Assembly (NCBI GenBank): GCA_024226315.1
Contig: JAAELT010000229.1
Coordinates: 1 to 35,471, forward strand
Length of the DNA: 35,471 nucleotides
Direction of reading: 5' to 3'
DNA from: a bacterium
GTDB lineage: Bacteria > Acidobacteriota > Thermoanaerobaculia > Multivoradales > J023
The notes beneath the pieces were generated by a model that saw only the letters and a program-made list of their open reading frames with translations, had not been told where the DNA came from and did not search any database. Within the stretch, counting starts at the first letter, position 1. Each line of letters begins with the position of its first letter. Below, one piece after another: positions 33,700 through 35,471 of this stretch. A program made the position numbers and the translations under genes.

Positions 33700-34022
33700 G
33701 GCTGAGGTACAGCTGCTGAGCCGCGATCGACGTCACGGCACCGATCGTCGAATTGCAAGAGGCCGGCCAACCCTCCGCGGCCGGCGGCTGGCCAGCTGCG
33801 ACTGGCACGAAAAGCGCGAAGTGAAGCTGTTTTTCGGGAGAGAATCGAGCTCAGGAGGGAGCACGGGCAGGTCGATCTTGGCGGACCGACCGCTGGAGAG
33901 ACCAGACGTGGGCCGGCGGCGGATCGGCGGCCGGCTCAAGCTCTGAGCCGGCACTGCTCCATGTTCGAGCCACCAGGCCAGCTCCGGCCGGTACGCGTGG
34001 AGCGCGAGGTCGGCACACCGCT
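33700..34022. other. Gene-free stretch with one perfect hairpin
   Basis: I see no gene here. A perfect nine-base stem GCCGGCTCA/TGAGCCGGC with a five-base loop lies at 33930-33952. There is no U tract. Confidence 0.5.
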
Positions 34023-34310
34023 CTGCCAGACACCGCCGGGCCCGGGCTCGAAGAGCTCTTCTTGCAGAGGGTTCGGAACGTCGAGATCGCTCAGACGACG
34101 ATTCCGGTGATCAGCCCGGAAGATCTCGTCGTCACGAAGATCCTGGCGGGGCGGCCAAAGGATCTCGAGGACATCCGCGGCATCTTGCGGGAACGGCGAG
34201 AGAGCTTGGATCTCGATCTGATTCGGGAAACCCTGCACCTGCTGGAGCAGGCACTCGGCCAGAGCGATCTTCGCCCGGTGCTCGACGCAGAGTTGGATCG
34301 CACGCGATGA
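34023..34310 (+). pseudogene. 3' remnant of nucleotidyltransferase (AbiEii/DUF6036-like)
   Basis: In frame, the text LEELFLQRVRNVEIAQTTIP leads into VISPEDLVVTKILAGRPKDL and EDIRGILR, the C-terminal helical part of small nucleotidyltransferases of toxin-like type. The N-terminal half with the GS...D-x-D metal site is missing upstream. The stop overlaps the next ATG (ATGA). It is probably a dead scrap of a toxin-antitoxin or Abi-like pair. Confidence 0.65.
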
Positions 34311-34360
34311 CCAGCGCGGTGAGTTTGCCTGCCGCCAATCCGCTGCTGGCCCCTCAGGGC
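34307..34360 (+). pseudogene. Truncated start of next gene
   Basis: ATG overlaps the stop above (ATGA). The frame MTSAVSLPAANPLLA runs into palindrome copy B and stops making sense there. Its family is unknown. Confidence 0.35.
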
Positions 34361-34387
34361 AGCGGTGCCGGACACCTCTTCTGGGGC
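34361..34387. repeat. REP-like palindrome, copy B
   Basis: Bases 34361-34387 match copy A (32301-32327) at 25 of 27 positions. The left arm has diverged, so the fold is weaker than copy A. It directly abuts the 149-bp duplicated segment. Confidence 0.65.
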
Positions 34388-34536
34388 CTCCGGATCGATC
34401 GTCCACTCCCTCACCACGATGCCGGTGTCGGCGAGCCGCCGCCAGGCGCCGGCGTTGGCCTCGTGGTCCTGGTTCGAGACCACGATCTCGTCGCCCTCGC
34501 GCCACAGTGAGCGCAGTGCCCGCTCGAGCACCTAGG
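34388..34536 (-). pseudogene. Duplicated fragment of the class V PLP enzyme gene
   Basis: These 149 bases match 31702-31850 with about six mismatches, five in one edge stretch. They encode LERALRSLWREGDEIVVSNQ and following residues to IDPE, the middle of the PLP enzyme. The copy has no start and no continuation, so it is dead. It is in the same orientation as the parent. Confidence 0.9.
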
Positions 34537-34591
34537 CCCGGACACGCCCTGCGCGAAACGCCGGGAGGACACGATCCGTCCTGGAATCGCC

Positions 34592-34623
34592 TTGACGAGG
34601 TATTACCGGCCGAGTAATACTTC
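34592..34623 (+). promoter_or_regulatory. vapBC promoter with overlapping operator
   Basis: TTGACG (34592-34597), 17 bases, TAATAC (34615-34620) is a near-consensus sigma-70 promoter. An inverted repeat GTATTAC-7-GTAATAC (34600-34620), nearly extended to ten-base arms, covers the -10 and spacer. This is the usual place for AbrB-type antitoxin autoregulation. The predicted start of transcription (about 34627-34629) falls on the antitoxin ATG, so the mRNA should be leaderless. Confidence 0.75.
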
Positions 34624-34628
34624 AGTTG

Positions 34629-34871
34629 ATGAAGACGAGCACGATCACCGTCAAGGGACAAGTCACGGTGCCCAAGGAACTGCGCGATGCCTACGGGTGG
34701 AAACCGGGGGACCGGGTCGGATTTCTCGGCGAAGCTGACGGCGTCAAAATCGTCTTCAGCCGGGGTAAGTCGATCGGCAAAGAAACCGTCGAGCGGTTGA
34801 AGAAAGCGCGGTGGCGCAAGAGCTTGTCCACCGACGCCTTGATGGCGATGACGCGCGGCGAATCCGCGTGA
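34629..34871 (+). CDS. vapB: VapB-type antitoxin, AbrB/SpoVT fold
   Basis: The 80-residue protein opens MKTSTITVKGQVTVPKELRD, the swapped-hairpin DNA-binding fold, with GDRVGFLGEADGVKIVF. The C-terminal tail (about 45-80) would wrap the toxin. The ATG has no Shine-Dalgarno site, in keeping with a leaderless message. Its stop overlaps the GTG start of the toxin. Confidence 0.9.
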   Translation: MKTSTITVKGQVTVPKELRDAYGWKPGDRVGFLGEADGVKIVFSRGKSIGKETVERLKKARWRKSLSTDALMAMTRGESA

Positions 34872-35272
34872 TCCTGGTCGACACCAACGTGTTCGTCGAC
34901 ATCTGGACGGACGATCCACGCTGGTCGGAATGGTCGAGCGCGGCGGTCGCGGAGGCCGCCTCGGAGTCACGCCTGGCGGTCAACCCGATCATCTATGCCG
35001 AGCTCTGCCTGGGCTTCGACGAGGAATCACAGCTCGTCGAGACGCTCGACAGTGCCGACGTGAGGCGCCTGTCTCTCCCATGCCGGGCGGCCTGGCCGGC
35101 GGCGCGGGCTTTCGCGGAGTACCGCGACCGTGGAGGTTCGCGACGAACGCCCCTCCCCGATTTCTTCATCGGTGCCCACGCCGAGGCCGAGGGCTTCCGC
35201 CTCCTGACTCGAGATACAACCCGCTACCGGACCTACTTCCCCAAAGTCCAGGTCATCGCTCCGAAGAGCTGA
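34868..35272 (+). CDS. vapC: VapC PIN-domain toxin
   Basis: The 134-residue PIN-domain RNase has the four acidic residues in place: D5 in LVDTNVF, E45 in YAELCLG, D98 in LPDFFIGAHA and D116 in LLTRDTTRY. The start is GTG overlapping the antitoxin stop by four bases (GTGA). VapC toxins cut tRNA or rRNA; the target is not visible in sequence. The 3' end overlaps the opposing TPR gene by 20 bases. Confidence 0.92.
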   Translation: MILVDTNVFVDIWTDDPRWSEWSSAAVAEAASESRLAVNPIIYAELCLGFDEESQLVETLDSADVRRLSLPCRAAWPAARAFAEYRDRGGSRRTPLPDFFIGAHAEAEGFRLLTRDTTRYRTYFPKVQVIAPKS

Positions 35273-35471
35273 TCCGCGCCGCCGATTCGAACTCGGAAGG
35301 CGAGTAGCCTCTATCGCTCGCGACGGCTCTGAACGTCGCCAGCCGCTCCCGTGCCTCCCGAGTCTGGCGCGCGTCCTCGCCCTTGACCTCCCGCAGCACC
35401 CGGTAGCTCCGCTCCAGGAGCGCCGCGCCCTCCTCTTCTCGGCCATTGGCTGCCAGGCAGGCTCCGAGCAC
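35253..35471 (-). CDS. C-terminal end of a TPR protein (partial)
   Basis: Only the last 72 residues are in the window; the gene runs in from the right edge. LGACLAANGREEEGAALLER and SYRVLREVKGEDARQTREAR form a TPR of the kind that ends Ser/Thr protein kinases and similar large proteins in Acidobacteriota. That kinase link is an inference; no kinase text is visible. Confidence 0.6.
   Translation of the reverse strand: MLGACLAANGREEEGAALLERSYRVLREVKGEDARQTREARERLATFRAVASDRGYSPSEFESAARISSSER

Noticed and set aside
35270..35310. TTCGAACTC, resembling a tRNA T-loop
   Set aside because: No cloverleaf can be formed around it; it lies in the TPR gene.

Overview
The window is GC-rich (roughly two thirds G+C by eye) bacterial DNA. 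It is rich in Sec-, lipoprotein- and Tat-exported proteins, and one gene is an outer-membrane barrel with a C-terminal Phe, so the host has a Gram-negative envelope. Three unrelated secreted proteins end in the same tag (DGFE-S/N-GD-x-S-x-W). With the TPR-regulator debris, this makes an Acidobacteriota genome of the Thermoanaerobaculia type the best guess. That is an inference from protein style; there is no rRNA or tRNA gene here to confirm it.

Layout. 0-7.2 kb: a secreted alpha/beta-hydrolase-fold protein that has lost its nucleophile; a glpK/SPL-type radical SAM operon; a divergent FHA-EAL c-di-GMP phosphodiesterase; and a two-gene operon of unknown function with a coupled small ORF. 7.2-9.9 kb: an AT-richer, gene-poor accessory island. 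It holds a symmetric cluster of TGCGACA/TGTCGCA dyads, a lone TIR-domain gene, a 42-bp tandem repeat and a 27-bp echo of the glpK start. 9.9-13.5 kb: a polytopic membrane protein, a small lipoprotein, a PHA-granule-type small protein, an outer-membrane barrel and a decayed winged-helix/TPR regulator. 13.5-25.8 kb: mostly exported proteins (amidohydrolase, beta-propeller with a VPTLS anchor, thioredoxin-like protein, two PQQ-type sugar dehydrogenases, Tat-exported ankyrin protein). Among them is a minus-strand cluster with a fused double cyclase, two related small membrane proteins, a 16-cysteine secreted protein and a lipoprotein. 25.9-33.6 kb: ileS, a secreted HExxH metalloprotease, a class V PLP enzyme and a secreted protein of unknown family. 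33.6-35.5 kb: a scrap yard of truncated genes, a REP-like palindrome and a 149-bp duplication, followed by an intact vapBC pair and the end of a TPR protein.

How the genes relate. The window is a patchwork of short operons rather than one pathway. The strongest candidates for undescribed biology are the mirror-symmetric dyad cluster with the coupled small ORF and two-gene operon below it (5.3-7.5 kb), the TIR island, and the cyclase / Cys-rich / paired membrane protein cluster (20.3-24.2 kb). The vapBC promoter is unusually readable: a near-consensus promoter overlaps an operator palindrome, and its predicted transcript is leaderless.
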